From Clostridia bacterium (GTDB lineage: Bacteria; Bacillota; Clostridia; Oscillospirales; CAG-272), in the NCBI GenBank assembly GCA_017453085.1, contig JAFTKV010000001.1:1-21271 (forward strand): DNA of 21,271 nucleotides, read 5' to 3'. Positions 7,480 to 14,724 of this stretch are shown in pieces (position 1 is the stretch's first letter; the number at the start of each line of letters is the position of its first letter). The notes beneath the pieces were generated by a model. The model was not told the origin of the DNA, ran no database searches, and was given only the letters and a program-made list of their open reading frames with translations. The position numbers and the translations under genes are program-made.

Positions 7480-8586
7480 TTAATTTGCCTCCTTCAAATG
7501 ATAAGTTGTTCCGTTTAGGGTGAGCGCAATGCCGTCTGCATCTGCAGCGCAGGTGAAGGACAGCGCCGGCGCATAGTGGTGATAGACCTCCATCTCATAG
7601 ATAGAGAAACCGTATTCTCCTACCCGGGTATGACCGTCCATCTTAACGTAGCGGGCGGACTGTGGCTCGAATTCGTAGGTCAGCCATTCGTTGGCGGTGG
7701 AGTTGCCCTTGACGGCGGCAACGTTCTTCCAGTTTTCACCGTCCGCAGACAGGAGGAGGTCGTAGTCCTTTCCTGCTGCAGTCTCCCAATAAATGCGGAC
7801 GGTTCCTACGGTTTGCAGGAAGCCGAGATCCAGCGTCAGCGATTGGTTATCTTTGTACTCAGAAGACCAACGGGTGCCCAAATCTCCGTCGATAGCATAC
7901 TTTGCATCTCTGCCGCCGGTTTCTACCGAGGTGGCAGTAGCAGTTGCATTGAGCGCCCGGTTCGCACTCTCGACATCGATGAGCGTAATCTTACCGGAGG
8001 ATTCGATAGCAGGAATCCCGTTGAGCGTATTCCCTTCAAGGGCTATGGTCAGAGTACCGTCCTTGCTCACAACGGTGCACCCATCTCCGGCATAGCTGCC
8101 GGACAGAAGCTTCAGCAAGGGGGAGGCAATGGTGTCACCCATTTGCAGAATGTAAGGTTGATCGTCCAAATTGAGCAACAGCATTCCGTTCCAGAAGGCA
8201 TAAGTGTAGGCACGCTCACCCACAGTCAGCGTCCGATCGGTGGCACTTAGTTTGCCGCTGACCGTTTCCACGCCCGAATCGGTACGGAAGGTGAGGATGG
8301 CATCCTCTCCGTCCGAGACGAAAGTCATTAGCCGTCCGCCGGAGGAAACGCCAAAGGAGCCGATGAATGCCGATAGATCGGTAAGGGGAATTTCCTCGTC
8401 CTCGGGAGTGTTGGTAGTGGGTGTTTTCTCGGTAAGCGCCGGGAGCGTCCCCGTCGGGGCAGGGGAGGGAGCAAACCCATCGTCAGTTACCGTGACTGGT
8501 GGAGTAGTGGTTGGCTCCGCGGTTTTGGTTGATCCGCAGGATGCCAGCAAAAGCGCTGCAAGCAGCAGGATCAGTATTTTTTTCAT
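7480..8586 (-). CDS. Secreted lipoprotein with an F5/8 type C (discoidin/CBM32-like) domain
   Basis: 368 residues. The signal peptide MKKILILLLAALLLASC has a lipobox LASC (Cys17). A Thr/Pro-rich linker (18-62) follows, then beta-rich regions at about 65-205. An F5/8 type C domain spans 208-336 (NRALNATATATSVETGG, YAIDGDLGTRWSS, LTLDLGFLQTVGTVRIYW, YDLLLSADGENWKNV, ARYVKMDG), ending in YEMEVYHHY. A short beta-rich tail (340-368) follows. No catalytic domain is recognised, so it probably binds sugar at the cell surface. It is the first gene of an operon with the GH130 lipoprotein: zero bases separate the genes. AAGGA lies just upstream of the ATG and a promoter is at 8631-8660. Confidence 0.82.
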   Translation of the reverse strand: MKKILILLLAALLLASCGSTKTAEPTTTPPVTVTDDGFAPSPAPTGTLPALTEKTPTTNTPEDEEIPLTDLSAFIGSFGVSSGGRLMTFVSDGEDAILTFRTDSGVETVSGKLSATDRTLTVGERAYTYAFWNGMLLLNLDDQPYILQMGDTIASPLLKLLSGSYAGDGCTVVSKDGTLTIALEGNTLNGIPAIESSGKITLIDVESANRALNATATATSVETGGRDAKYAIDGDLGTRWSSEYKDNQSLTLDLGFLQTVGTVRIYWETAAGKDYDLLLSADGENWKNVAAVKGNSTANEWLTYEFEPQSARYVKMDGHTRVGEYGFSIYEMEVYHHYAPALSFTCAADADGIALTLNGTTYHLKEAN

Positions 8587-8630
8587 TTGAATTCATCCTT
8601 TCCGAAGAGATTTCTGTGAATGCTATCATC

Positions 8631-8660
8631 ATTATATCGTGTATCGGTTTGGAAAAGCAA
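8631..8660 (-). promoter_or_regulatory. Promoter of the lipoprotein - GH130 operon
   Basis: Minus strand TTGCTT (8655-8660), an 18-bp spacer and TATAAT (8631-8636). The recurrent motif TGATTACGGATT (8659-8670) abuts the -35. Confidence 0.65.
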
Positions 8661-8670
8661 TCCGTAATCA
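8659..8670 (-). promoter_or_regulatory. Copy A of the recurrent ATYACGGATT motif
   Basis: The minus strand reads TGATTACGGATT, ending at the -35 of the lipoprotein - GH130 operon, where a class-II AraC activator would sit. Operator function is inferred. Confidence 0.45.
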
Positions 8671-8796
8671 GCGGAAATTGATTAGAAAATCAACGATTTA
8701 TTGGAAAAGTGATTGAATTGAATTTGGGTGAGCGAATACATTCCATCTTTTTGAATTTTTCTATTCGAGGACAAAAATAGAACGGATCTCCACAAA

Positions 8797-8808
8797 AACC
8801 GTGATTAC
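8797..8808 (-). promoter_or_regulatory. Copy B of the recurrent ATYACGGATT motif
   Basis: The minus strand reads GTAATCACGGTT. It lies in the 328-bp divergent region, 25 bp upstream of the -35 of the surface-protein promoter. Operator function is inferred. Confidence 0.4.
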
Positions 8809-8833
8809 TGAAAATATTCAATTGATTCGTTAA

Positions 8834-8863
8834 TTGACAATAAAAATCGTACTGTGCTACAAT
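8834..8863 (+). promoter_or_regulatory. Promoter of the PPKTG surface-protein gene
   Basis: A perfect TTGACA (8834-8839), an 18-bp spacer and TACAAT (8858-8863). Confidence 0.75.
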
Positions 8864-8875
8864 AATTTTAACGAA

Positions 8876-8896
8876 CCGCCGACACCGCTTCGGCGG
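8876..8896 (+). other. 5'-UTR hairpin before the surface-protein gene
   Basis: CCGCCGA (8876-8882) pairs with TCGGCGG (8890-8896). An alternative fold is CCGC-TTCG-GCGG, a stable UUCG tetraloop. It ends 6 nt before the AGGAGG at 8903-8908. It could stabilise the mRNA 5' end; no riboswitch class is recognised. Confidence 0.5.
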
Positions 8897-8914
8897 AATA
8901 TTAGGAGGAAAACC

Positions 8915-10186
8915 ATGAAGAAAATTCTCACACTCGCTTTGACTGCCATTCTGCTGATTGGCACACTCGGTATGACGGCATTTGCGGCAGAGCCCAACGC
9001 CGTGACCGATTGGAACAATACCGGCTTCGAGGGTGTCAACGACGAAGCAAACGGTCTTAGCGACGATCTTGCCTACGTAATTCATGTGGGCGACAGCGCA
9101 TTTTGGCAGGCAGTAGTAGACATAACCGGTGGAACCGGCAAGAACGCTATTGCAAAAGTCGAGCAATACAATTTTATTTGTACGATCGACGGTGTCGATT
9201 ATACCGCCAAGACCGCTTCCGTATGGATTAGCAACGAAACTTCCGGTTATCTGCGTTTCGTGCTGACCGACAGCGGCTTCGCTCCCTCTTTTGCGACCAC
9301 TTACAGTGTATCCTGGAAGGTGGAAGCTAAGGACGGCTCTGTGGCATGGACAGGTGGCGACGCTATCAATGTCCTGTGCATGAAGGGTGAAAAGCCTGCT
9401 GGCGAGGCGCTGACCGCTGATGAAACCGCGGCAATCATGGCAATGACCGCGCTGAACGACAAGATCGACCAGAACTCCGTCAAGCTGGACGATGCTTCTC
9501 AGAATGAGATCTTCAATGCGGTGAACGAGAGCGTGGCAAAGCTCTTTGACGGCAAGTATACCGAAGCGGACGGCACCAAGTTCGGTACTCATAATGAAGC
9601 AAACGTAACTGTTACCTGGTCCTATACCGAAGCGGTTACCGTAACCAACTACGTTTTGGTTACCGGCAACGACACCGCCGGTTCTCCTTCCAGAAACCCC
9701 ATCGTTATCAGACTGTACGGTTCCAATGACGGTAATGAGTGGACGCTGATCGACAGCGTGGGCAACGCCGATATGGGCGCCGTCAACCACACTCCCTTCG
9801 GCTTTAACGTAGATACTCCCGCTGCATACACCTCTTACAAGATCGTTATGACCTCAGAGAATCAGATGCAGCTGGACGAGCTTCTAACCTACAATGATCC
9901 CGCATACGTGGCGCCTTGCACTCACGCAAACACCGAAGTTCAGAATGCTAAGGAAGCAACCGAGACCGAGGATGGCTACACCGGCGACAAGATTTGCAAG
10001 GACTGCGGCGTGACCGTTGAGGAAGGTACAATCATTCCAAAGATCGATCCTGCTCCCGGCACGCAAGATGGCACTGATAAGCCTCCCAAGACCGGCGATG
10101 AATTCACTGTGCTGATGGTAGTTTCTGCTGTCGCACTGATCACAATGGCTATCGTAGTTTCCAAGAAGAGAAATTATCAAAATTGA
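8915..10186 (+). CDS. Cell-wall-anchored surface protein with a discoidin-like domain and PPKTG sorting signal
   Basis: 423 residues from the ATG at 8915 (AGGAGG 6 nt upstream); the frame extends further 5' but without a ribosome site or signal peptide. A Sec signal peptide covers 1-25 (cleavage near AFA-AE). An unrecognised beta-rich domain (30-160) follows. A divergent F5/8 type C-like domain lies at about 195-328 (VTNYVLVTGNDTAGSPSRNP, IRLYGSNDGNEWTLID, YKIVMTSENQMQLDEL). A Cys/His module (335-375: CTHAN...GDKICKDCGVTVEEG) resembles small repeats of clostridial surface proteins. The C-terminus has PPKTG (390-394), a membrane helix (about 398-415) and KKR, a sortase signal of LPXTG-variant type. 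No enzyme motif is present, so it is probably an adhesin or glycan-binding protein. It is transcribed divergently from the F5/8C-GH130 operon. Confidence 0.8.
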   Translation: MKKILTLALTAILLIGTLGMTAFAAEPNAVTDWNNTGFEGVNDEANGLSDDLAYVIHVGDSAFWQAVVDITGGTGKNAIAKVEQYNFICTIDGVDYTAKTASVWISNETSGYLRFVLTDSGFAPSFATTYSVSWKVEAKDGSVAWTGGDAINVLCMKGEKPAGEALTADETAAIMAMTALNDKIDQNSVKLDDASQNEIFNAVNESVAKLFDGKYTEADGTKFGTHNEANVTVTWSYTEAVTVTNYVLVTGNDTAGSPSRNPIVIRLYGSNDGNEWTLIDSVGNADMGAVNHTPFGFNVDTPAAYTSYKIVMTSENQMQLDELLTYNDPAYVAPCTHANTEVQNAKEATETEDGYTGDKICKDCGVTVEEGTIIPKIDPAPGTQDGTDKPPKTGDEFTVLMVVSAVALITMAIVVSKKRNYQN

Positions 10187-10194
10187 ACACCCCC

Positions 10195-10234
10195 AACCAA
10201 TAAAGCTCGCACTTTTGTGCGAGCTTTATTGGTT
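10195..10234. terminator. Bidirectional terminator overlapping the end of the GH76-like gene
   Basis: Perfect 18-bp stem (10195-10212 and 10217-10234; core AAAGCTCGCAC/GTGCGAGCTTT) with a TTTT loop. The sequence after the GC-rich core is T-rich on either strand. The stop codon of the minus-strand GH76-like gene (10226-10228) lies inside the right arm. Confidence 0.8.
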
Positions 10235-11458
10235 GAATCCATATTGCGTACCGTCCCAGATTTCTTGCCAATGGGCTAAAAGTGCGAACAGTGTTGGAAT
10301 TCCTGCCTGCTTGACGATATCCATATCCACCGATCCATCCGTGTTGCCGAAATCGTTGGGGATATATCCGTCATTCCCTTGTTTACTCAGAGCAACGCTC
10401 ATCACTTGTGCTGCAGCTTCCAGGTAAGTTATGCGCTTCGAAGGATCCACTTCAAAATACTTCATCAAACCGCGAATATACCAGCCGTTCATCCAAGGGT
10501 TTTCAATATCGTTGTCAAAATCATAGTAGGATTTTCCTTGCCTCTTAAATGCCGTTCCTCCCGCCGATTTGGTTACCGTTGCTCTGGCGTGCTTTATGTA
10601 ATCGGTATCACCGGTGATCTCGTATAGGAGTGCGCCGCTGTAGATCATCGTCCCTTGATTGTAATTTGCCTTCCAGCCGTTGCCCTTGCTATCCTTGTAC
10701 AGATCGCCTTCCCGCATATTTTTCAAGCTTCTCGTCCATTCGTAGATGGTTTTTGCGCGGGTCAGCGAGGTTTCGCTTTGAGTCAGCTGATAATGAGTTG
10801 CATACGCAATGATGGCGGGACCGTTGGAGCAGGTGGTGGGGCCCGAATGATCGCCCTTCCAATGGATGCCACCCTCTTCTTCATCCCAGCCGTGCCAGAT
10901 CAGTTCGAGAATCTCTTCCGCATAAGTGAGATACTTTTTTTCCTCCAGCATTTGATAGGCTTCCAGATAAACCAGCGCAATCCACTCGTTATCGTCATAA
11001 TAATAGTCACCGGAGTTGCCTGCGCTTGCATTGTAATAGATGATCTTTCCGTCTCGCGTATTCAACTCGGCACGGTATTTTTGAATGGTAGTATCCAGCA
11101 TCTTCTGATATGCCGAGCGGATCTGGGGATCCTCAGGAGCCAATCGATACGCTTCTGTGAGGGTTTCAGCGAATGCACCCACACCCCAAACGACTGCAGT
11201 ATTTCCGCCGGGGGTTGTACTCAGATTTCCACCGCGAGTATCGTAGTAATCCTCGATCATCCTCTTGGTATACTCAATTGCCACCGTTTTAAAATCCAGT
11301 TCCTTAATCAGTGGATCGATTTCTACTGATTTGACAGGAGCGGTAGTGGAGGAAGGAGAGGACGTTGCAGACAGTGTGTCGCTGCTTCCCGAGCTGCAGG
11401 CTACAAGAGTAGGGAGCAGTAAGGCACAGGACAATGAGAGTGAAAGAAATCTTTTCAT
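10226..11458 (-). CDS. Lipoprotein GH76-family (alpha-1,6-mannanase-like) glycoside hydrolase
   Basis: 410 residues. The signal MKRFLSLSLSCALLLPTLVAC gives lipobox LVAC (Cys21), followed by a Ser/Thr-rich linker (22-45). The rest is an (alpha/alpha)-barrel. YYYDDNEW (152-159) carries the adjacent aspartates (155-156) that are catalytic in GH76. GIHWKGD (197-203), SNGPAI (211-216) and ANYNQGTMIYSGALLYEITGD (264-284) also fit GH76; YNQG is typical. GH76 enzymes cleave alpha-1,6-mannan backbones such as fungal mannan, and some act on other mannosides. The start is the ATG at 11458 with AAGGAG 5 nt upstream. A GTG-type upstream extension would bury the signal peptide. No promoter is seen in the 71 bp after araC1, so co-transcription with it is likely. 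Other alpha/alpha-barrel families (GH88/GH105) fit less well. Confidence 0.8.
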   Translation of the reverse strand: MKRFLSLSLSCALLLPTLVACSSGSSDTLSATSSPSSTTAPVKSVEIDPLIKELDFKTVAIEYTKRMIEDYYDTRGGNLSTTPGGNTAVVWGVGAFAETLTEAYRLAPEDPQIRSAYQKMLDTTIQKYRAELNTRDGKIIYYNASAGNSGDYYYDDNEWIALVYLEAYQMLEEKKYLTYAEEILELIWHGWDEEEGGIHWKGDHSGPTTCSNGPAIIAYATHYQLTQSETSLTRAKTIYEWTRSLKNMREGDLYKDSKGNGWKANYNQGTMIYSGALLYEITGDTDYIKHARATVTKSAGGTAFKRQGKSYYDFDNDIENPWMNGWYIRGLMKYFEVDPSKRITYLEAAAQVMSVALSKQGNDGYIPNDFGNTDGSVDMDIVKQAGIPTLFALLAHWQEIWDGTQYGFNQ

Positions 11459-11529
11459 AAGAACTCCTTGGGGATTCGGACAGAATGTATTTCGAGCCTG
11501 CACAATGCAGACAGTCGATTAGGGTTCGT

Positions 11530-12393
11530 CTACAATTCCTTTACGGGATTGGCAGTAGTGGGTGAGATCGCAGCAATTGTCGCTTCTTGGTAAGGGGGAT
11601 ACCCGTATTCCTTCTTGAAACGTTCTGAAAAGTATGCGGGCGAATTGAACCCAGATGCAAATGCGGCTTGTGTAACGGTGCATCGTCCGTTTTGGAGCAG
11701 ACTGCGAGCAAATACCAGTCTGGTCTGCATCAGATAAGCGGAAAAGGAAAGTCCCATCTCGGCCTTGAAAATCTCCCCCAAATAATTGGGAGTCAGATGG
11801 ATCGCAGCTGCGACTTCCCGCAGGGTCAGCTTCTCTTTGAAATGCAGATGGACATAGGAAACAGCTTGCATTACAGCATTGCTGTGATTCTTTGTGCTTA
11901 CCTTTTGATCGGGGAGTGCGCGGACAAAATAAACCAATACCGCCTCCAGCAAATGATGCATCGCATATTCGCTGAATTCGTCATTCCGCTCGTATTCCTG
12001 CAGAAGCAATCCTAATAGCTGTTCTATGGAGTTCTGTTCTGATCGGTTCAGTTGAACAACCGTTTCGCCGTGATAGGAAATGATCTTTTCCAGAAAATCA
12101 CGGGAGATTTGCGCATCGTTAAAGGCAATGTTATAGAGCTCTGCTTCGTATGCGATAATATTGTGATAATCCGAAGGAGTTACTAAATAGGCAGAGCCGG
12201 CAGATAGAGTATAGGAGTTTCCGTTGTACTGATAGGTGATGCTTCCGGATTTGATATATTCCAATTCATAATAATCGTGCCAATGCAGATGGGATTCACC
12301 CTTAAAACACTTGTGACGGATTTCTAAATTGTTTTTTCGAAATTCTCCGTCGCTTCGCACCAGCATTGGGACGGCAATTCTATCTTTGGGCAT
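11530..12393 (-). CDS. AraC-family transcriptional regulator (araC1)
   Basis: 287 residues. An N-terminal cupin sensor domain (about 30-80: ESHLHWHDYYELEYIKSGS, then YTLSAGSAYLVTPSDYH) is followed by a linker. The C-terminal double-HTH AraC domain covers roughly 180-275 (LREVAAAIHLTPNYLGEIFK, and the second helix pair VTQAAFASGFNSPAYFSERFKKEYGYPP). The start is the ATG at 12393, with CCTCC (12401-12405) 7 nt away. A GTG at 12399 would leave only 1 nt to that ribosome site. It sits directly upstream of, and probably in one transcript with, the GH76-like gene. Family members of this type usually activate sugar-utilisation genes in response to a glycan-derived ligand. Confidence 0.9.
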   Translation of the reverse strand: MPKDRIAVPMLVRSDGEFRKNNLEIRHKCFKGESHLHWHDYYELEYIKSGSITYQYNGNSYTLSAGSAYLVTPSDYHNIIAYEAELYNIAFNDAQISRDFLEKIISYHGETVVQLNRSEQNSIEQLLGLLLQEYERNDEFSEYAMHHLLEAVLVYFVRALPDQKVSTKNHSNAVMQAVSYVHLHFKEKLTLREVAAAIHLTPNYLGEIFKAEMGLSFSAYLMQTRLVFARSLLQNGRCTVTQAAFASGFNSPAYFSERFKKEYGYPPYQEATIAAISPTTANPVKEL

Positions 12394-12413
12394 GGACACC
12401 CCTCCTTGTTTCT

Positions 12414-12442
12414 ATTATAGCGATTTGTATATGCAAAAGCCA
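12414..12442 (-). promoter_or_regulatory. Weak promoter of araC1 (and GH76-like gene)
   Basis: Minus strand TATAAT (12414-12419) with a poor -35, TGGCTT (12437-12442), at 17 bp. A good -10 with a poor -35 fits an activator-dependent promoter. Confidence 0.45.
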
Positions 12443-12469
12443 TCCATTCGTTACTGTACAATTTACAAA

Positions 12470-12481
12470 AATCACGGATTT
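12470..12481 (+). promoter_or_regulatory. Copy C of the recurrent ATYACGGATT motif
   Basis: AATCACGGATTT in the 110-bp gap between araC2 and araC1, about 50 bp upstream of the araC1 -10. Operator function is inferred. Confidence 0.45.
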
Positions 12482-12503
12482 GATCAAAAGCGTGCAAGAG
12501 CAT

Positions 12504-13370
12504 TTATTGATTTAGCATTTGTTTGCGGAATGTTCCGGGAGGAGTGCCATACTCTGCCTTAAACGCAGTCACGAAATATGGATAAGTAGAGAATCCACAA
12601 ACAGCGGCGATCTGCTTTACCGACAGATTGCTGGTTCGTAGATATCGCTCAGCAATCTGAAGCCGATACCCGGTTAGATAGATGGAAAAAGATACCCCCA
12701 TTGTGGAATGAAATAATGCTGACAAATACGTGGGTGATAGCCCTGCCACATTTGCTGCATCTGCCAAATGAATCTCCTTGCGATAATTCCGCTGAATAAA
12801 TTCCAGTGTGCGACGAATGGGCTCTTGCATCGTTTCGATATGGGAGGCGGTTCGATTTTTCTGATGCTTCATAATAAATATACAAAGATTTTCCACGTTG
12901 GCGCGGATGAAGATTTGTGCCAACGGATCATCGAATTCTTCCTTGAACGTTTGCTCTATTGCCCGAATCAGCCGTAAAAGATCCCTCCACTCAGAATCCG
13001 ATGCGTTGGCGCACAACGGACCGGGACATTCCTCCAGCACCTTCAGCAAATCGCTTGAGATGAAATCCGCAGAAAACATCAGGTTGTAATAGCGGATGTG
13101 TTCTCCCTCACCCGTCAGTTGGCGATGATAATCGGACGGCCGAATGAGCTGTAGGCTTTTCACTCCCATTGCATACTCGCTTCCGTTCACCATAAATCGA
13201 GAGGTTCCCTCGTATATAACCGAAAGCTCGTAAAACTCGTGAAAATGCAGTCTGCCGTTAAAATTACTGTGTTCCTCCGAATAGCAATTCCAAATATTGA
13301 ACTGCTTCTCTTCCAAGAAAAACTCAGGAGTCAGTACCTCGCAGCTTTTCGGACTGTTTTTTCGTGCCAT
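12504..13370 (-). CDS. AraC-family transcriptional regulator (araC2), divergent from the alpha-fucosidase gene
   Basis: 288 residues. The N-terminal cupin-type sensor includes GRLHFHEFYELSVIYEGTSR and SLQLIRPSDYHRQL. The C-terminal AraC double-HTH (about 190-285) includes IHLADAANVAGLSPTYLSAL for the first HTH and SVKQIAAVCGFSTYPYFVTA, then FKAEYGTPPGTFRK, for the second. The ATG has GGAGG (13377-13381 on the complement) 6 nt upstream. It is read away from the GH29 gene across a 192-bp divergent region holding two copies of the recurrent motif, the classical layout for a local regulator. Only distant similarity to araC1 is apparent, so they are not a recent duplication. Confidence 0.9.
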   Translation of the reverse strand: MARKNSPKSCEVLTPEFFLEEKQFNIWNCYSEEHSNFNGRLHFHEFYELSVIYEGTSRFMVNGSEYAMGVKSLQLIRPSDYHRQLTGEGEHIRYYNLMFSADFISSDLLKVLEECPGPLCANASDSEWRDLLRLIRAIEQTFKEEFDDPLAQIFIRANVENLCIFIMKHQKNRTASHIETMQEPIRRTLEFIQRNYRKEIHLADAANVAGLSPTYLSALFHSTMGVSFSIYLTGYRLQIAERYLRTSNLSVKQIAAVCGFSTYPYFVTAFKAEYGTPPGTFRKQMLNQ

Positions 13371-13398
13371 ATCATTCCTCCTTGACAGTGTTTTTTAC

Positions 13399-13427
13399 AG
13401 TATAGCAGATCACGGATTGAAATGCAA
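13399..13427 (-). promoter_or_regulatory. Promoter of araC2 with motif copy in its spacer
   Basis: Minus strand TTGCAT (13422-13427), a 17-bp spacer and TATACT (13399-13404). The recurrent motif occupies the spacer, a position suited to autorepression. Confidence 0.65.
13408..13419 (+). promoter_or_regulatory. Copy D of the recurrent ATYACGGATT motif
   Basis: GATCACGGATTG between the -10 and -35 of the araC2 promoter. Operator function is inferred. Confidence 0.5.
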
Positions 13428-13474
13428 TACAATTAAATTATAAAATATTATGATATTGTTTGATTGATTATCCA

Positions 13475-13486
13475 AAATTACGGTAT
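13475..13486 (+). promoter_or_regulatory. Copy E of the recurrent ATYACGGATT motif
   Basis: AAATTACGGTAT ending 3 bp before the -35 of the GH29 promoter and flanked by TGATTGATT/ATTGATTGA repeats. Operator function is inferred. Confidence 0.45.
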
Positions 13487-13489
13487 TGA

Positions 13490-13518
13490 TTGACAGGATC
13501 TTTGGGTGCCGATATAAT
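13490..13518 (+). promoter_or_regulatory. Consensus promoter of the alpha-L-fucosidase gene
   Basis: TTGACA (13490-13495), a 17-bp spacer and TATAAT (13513-13518): a perfect sigma-A consensus. GGAGG (13551-13555) follows, 7 nt before the ATG. Confidence 0.85.
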
Positions 13519-13562
13519 GAAACTACAATTTATGTGCGGAAACACCGCAAGGAGGAACGATT

Positions 13563-14534
13563 ATGAGCGATCTTTTGGAACTGCAAAGACATTTCGTCAA
13601 TCTTCGATTCGGAGCGTTTATCCACTTTAACAGCGGAACGATCCAGTTTAACACCGGTTCTATTGAGGATTGGGAGTACGATCACGAAAATGCAGGACTC
13701 CCCCGCCAATTTCCCTTTGATGAGAAAGAGTGGAACCCCTCACACATTGACTGCAAGCAGTGGGCAAGGGTTGCCAAGAGTGCCGGTTGCCGTTTTGCAG
13801 CCTACAGCTCCAAGCATCACGAGGGATTCGCAACTTGGCCGACGCAGTATTCGGAGCATTGTGTGCGCAATGCAACCAATCGGACCGATGTAGTGGCGGA
13901 ATATTTGAATGCCTTCAGAGCTGAGGGCATCGAAGCGGGTCTGTATTTCTCCATTCTGGATATCACCGCAGGATGCAACCGCAAAACCTGCACCGAAGAA
14001 CATAAGAAGATGATCAAGGGACAGCTCACCGAGCTGCTGACCAATTACGGCGAGATCCCCTTCCTGATTCTGGATGGTTGGAACGCTCCTTGGGGAGGCC
14101 CATCTTACGATGAACTGCCTTTCGAGGAGTTGGACGGACTGATCAAATCTATTCAGCCGAACTGTCTGGTAATGAACATCGGCTGGACGCACGGCATTGA
14201 CGGAACCGACATAATGTTCTTCGAAAACGGAGCGGGGCAGGAGATCCATCCAGATTTTGAGGGTCCCGGAATCCTATGCCAAAAGCTTACCGGAACATGG
14301 ATGTGGCGTGAGATCGACCGAACCACGCTGACAGGAGACGCACAGTTTGCGCTGAATTGGATTGATAAATGTGCGGCGCGTAACGTGAACTTCATCCTGA
14401 ATCTCACTCCCAACAAGGAGGGAACCATCGACGATAATTTGGCAGAAGAATATGCTAAGATCGGCAAGCGGCTGGTTCTCCCCGATCCTGTCACTGAAAT
14501 TCCGGAAGGCTGGCTCCGGCGCGAAAAGGAATAA
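13563..14534 (+). CDS. Intracellular alpha-L-fucosidase (GH29)
   Basis: 323-residue GH29-type (beta/alpha)8 barrel. Hallmarks: an N-terminal RFGAFIHFNSGT (15-26), DCKQWARVAKSAGCRFAAYS with KHHEGFATWPT (84-94; family KHHDGF), EGIEAGLYFSILD (121-133), then FLILDGW (167-173), whose Asp171 aligns with the GH29 nucleophile. NVNFILNLTPNKEG near the C-terminus matches the usual family ending of the barrel. There is no signal peptide, so it acts in the cytoplasm on imported fucosylated oligosaccharides and releases L-fucose for the downstream FucI/FucK/FucA pathway. It is short for the family (often 400-600 residues), consisting of the catalytic domain only, without a C-terminal beta-sandwich. It is monocistronic with its own consensus promoter and terminator, divergent from araC2. 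Confidence 0.9.
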   Translation: MSDLLELQRHFVNLRFGAFIHFNSGTIQFNTGSIEDWEYDHENAGLPRQFPFDEKEWNPSHIDCKQWARVAKSAGCRFAAYSSKHHEGFATWPTQYSEHCVRNATNRTDVVAEYLNAFRAEGIEAGLYFSILDITAGCNRKTCTEEHKKMIKGQLTELLTNYGEIPFLILDGWNAPWGGPSYDELPFEELDGLIKSIQPNCLVMNIGWTHGIDGTDIMFFENGAGQEIHPDFEGPGILCQKLTGTWMWREIDRTTLTGDAQFALNWIDKCAARNVNFILNLTPNKEGTIDDNLAEEYAKIGKRLVLPDPVTEIPEGWLRREKE

Positions 14535-14551
14535 CACTCCGCATGCACACC

Positions 14552-14581
14552 AATCCCCGCAATCTGTTTGTGGGGATTTTT
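14552..14581 (+). terminator. Intrinsic terminator after the GH29 gene
   Basis: AATCCCCGCA (14552-14561) pairs with TGTGGGGATT (14569-14578), 10 bp with one G-U, 7-nt loop, followed by a T-run. Confidence 0.8.
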
Positions 14582-14654
14582 GCCTATTATGCAGTGAAAA
14601 ATTTATGTTATCTTTCGAATTCGTATACTGGATTTATAATATCTTTCAAAAGCA

Positions 14655-14683
14655 TTGCGAATCGATGGCAAAATCGTTACAAT
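14655..14683 (+). promoter_or_regulatory. Promoter of the fucA-fucK-peptidase-fucI operon
   Basis: TTGCGA (14655-14660), a 17-bp spacer and TACAAT (14678-14683), 41 bp before fucA. A clear copy of the recurrent ATYACGGATT motif is absent here; only a degenerate CTGGATT element precedes it. Confidence 0.55.
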
Positions 14684-14724
14684 AAGAATGAAGAGATTGA
14701 TAGGAATCAGAAAAGAGGCAGACT

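Noticed and set aside
8678..8693. Small inverted repeat TTGAT/ATCAA in the divergent region
   Set aside because: Five-base arms in AT-rich DNA are expected by chance; no second copy supports an operator.
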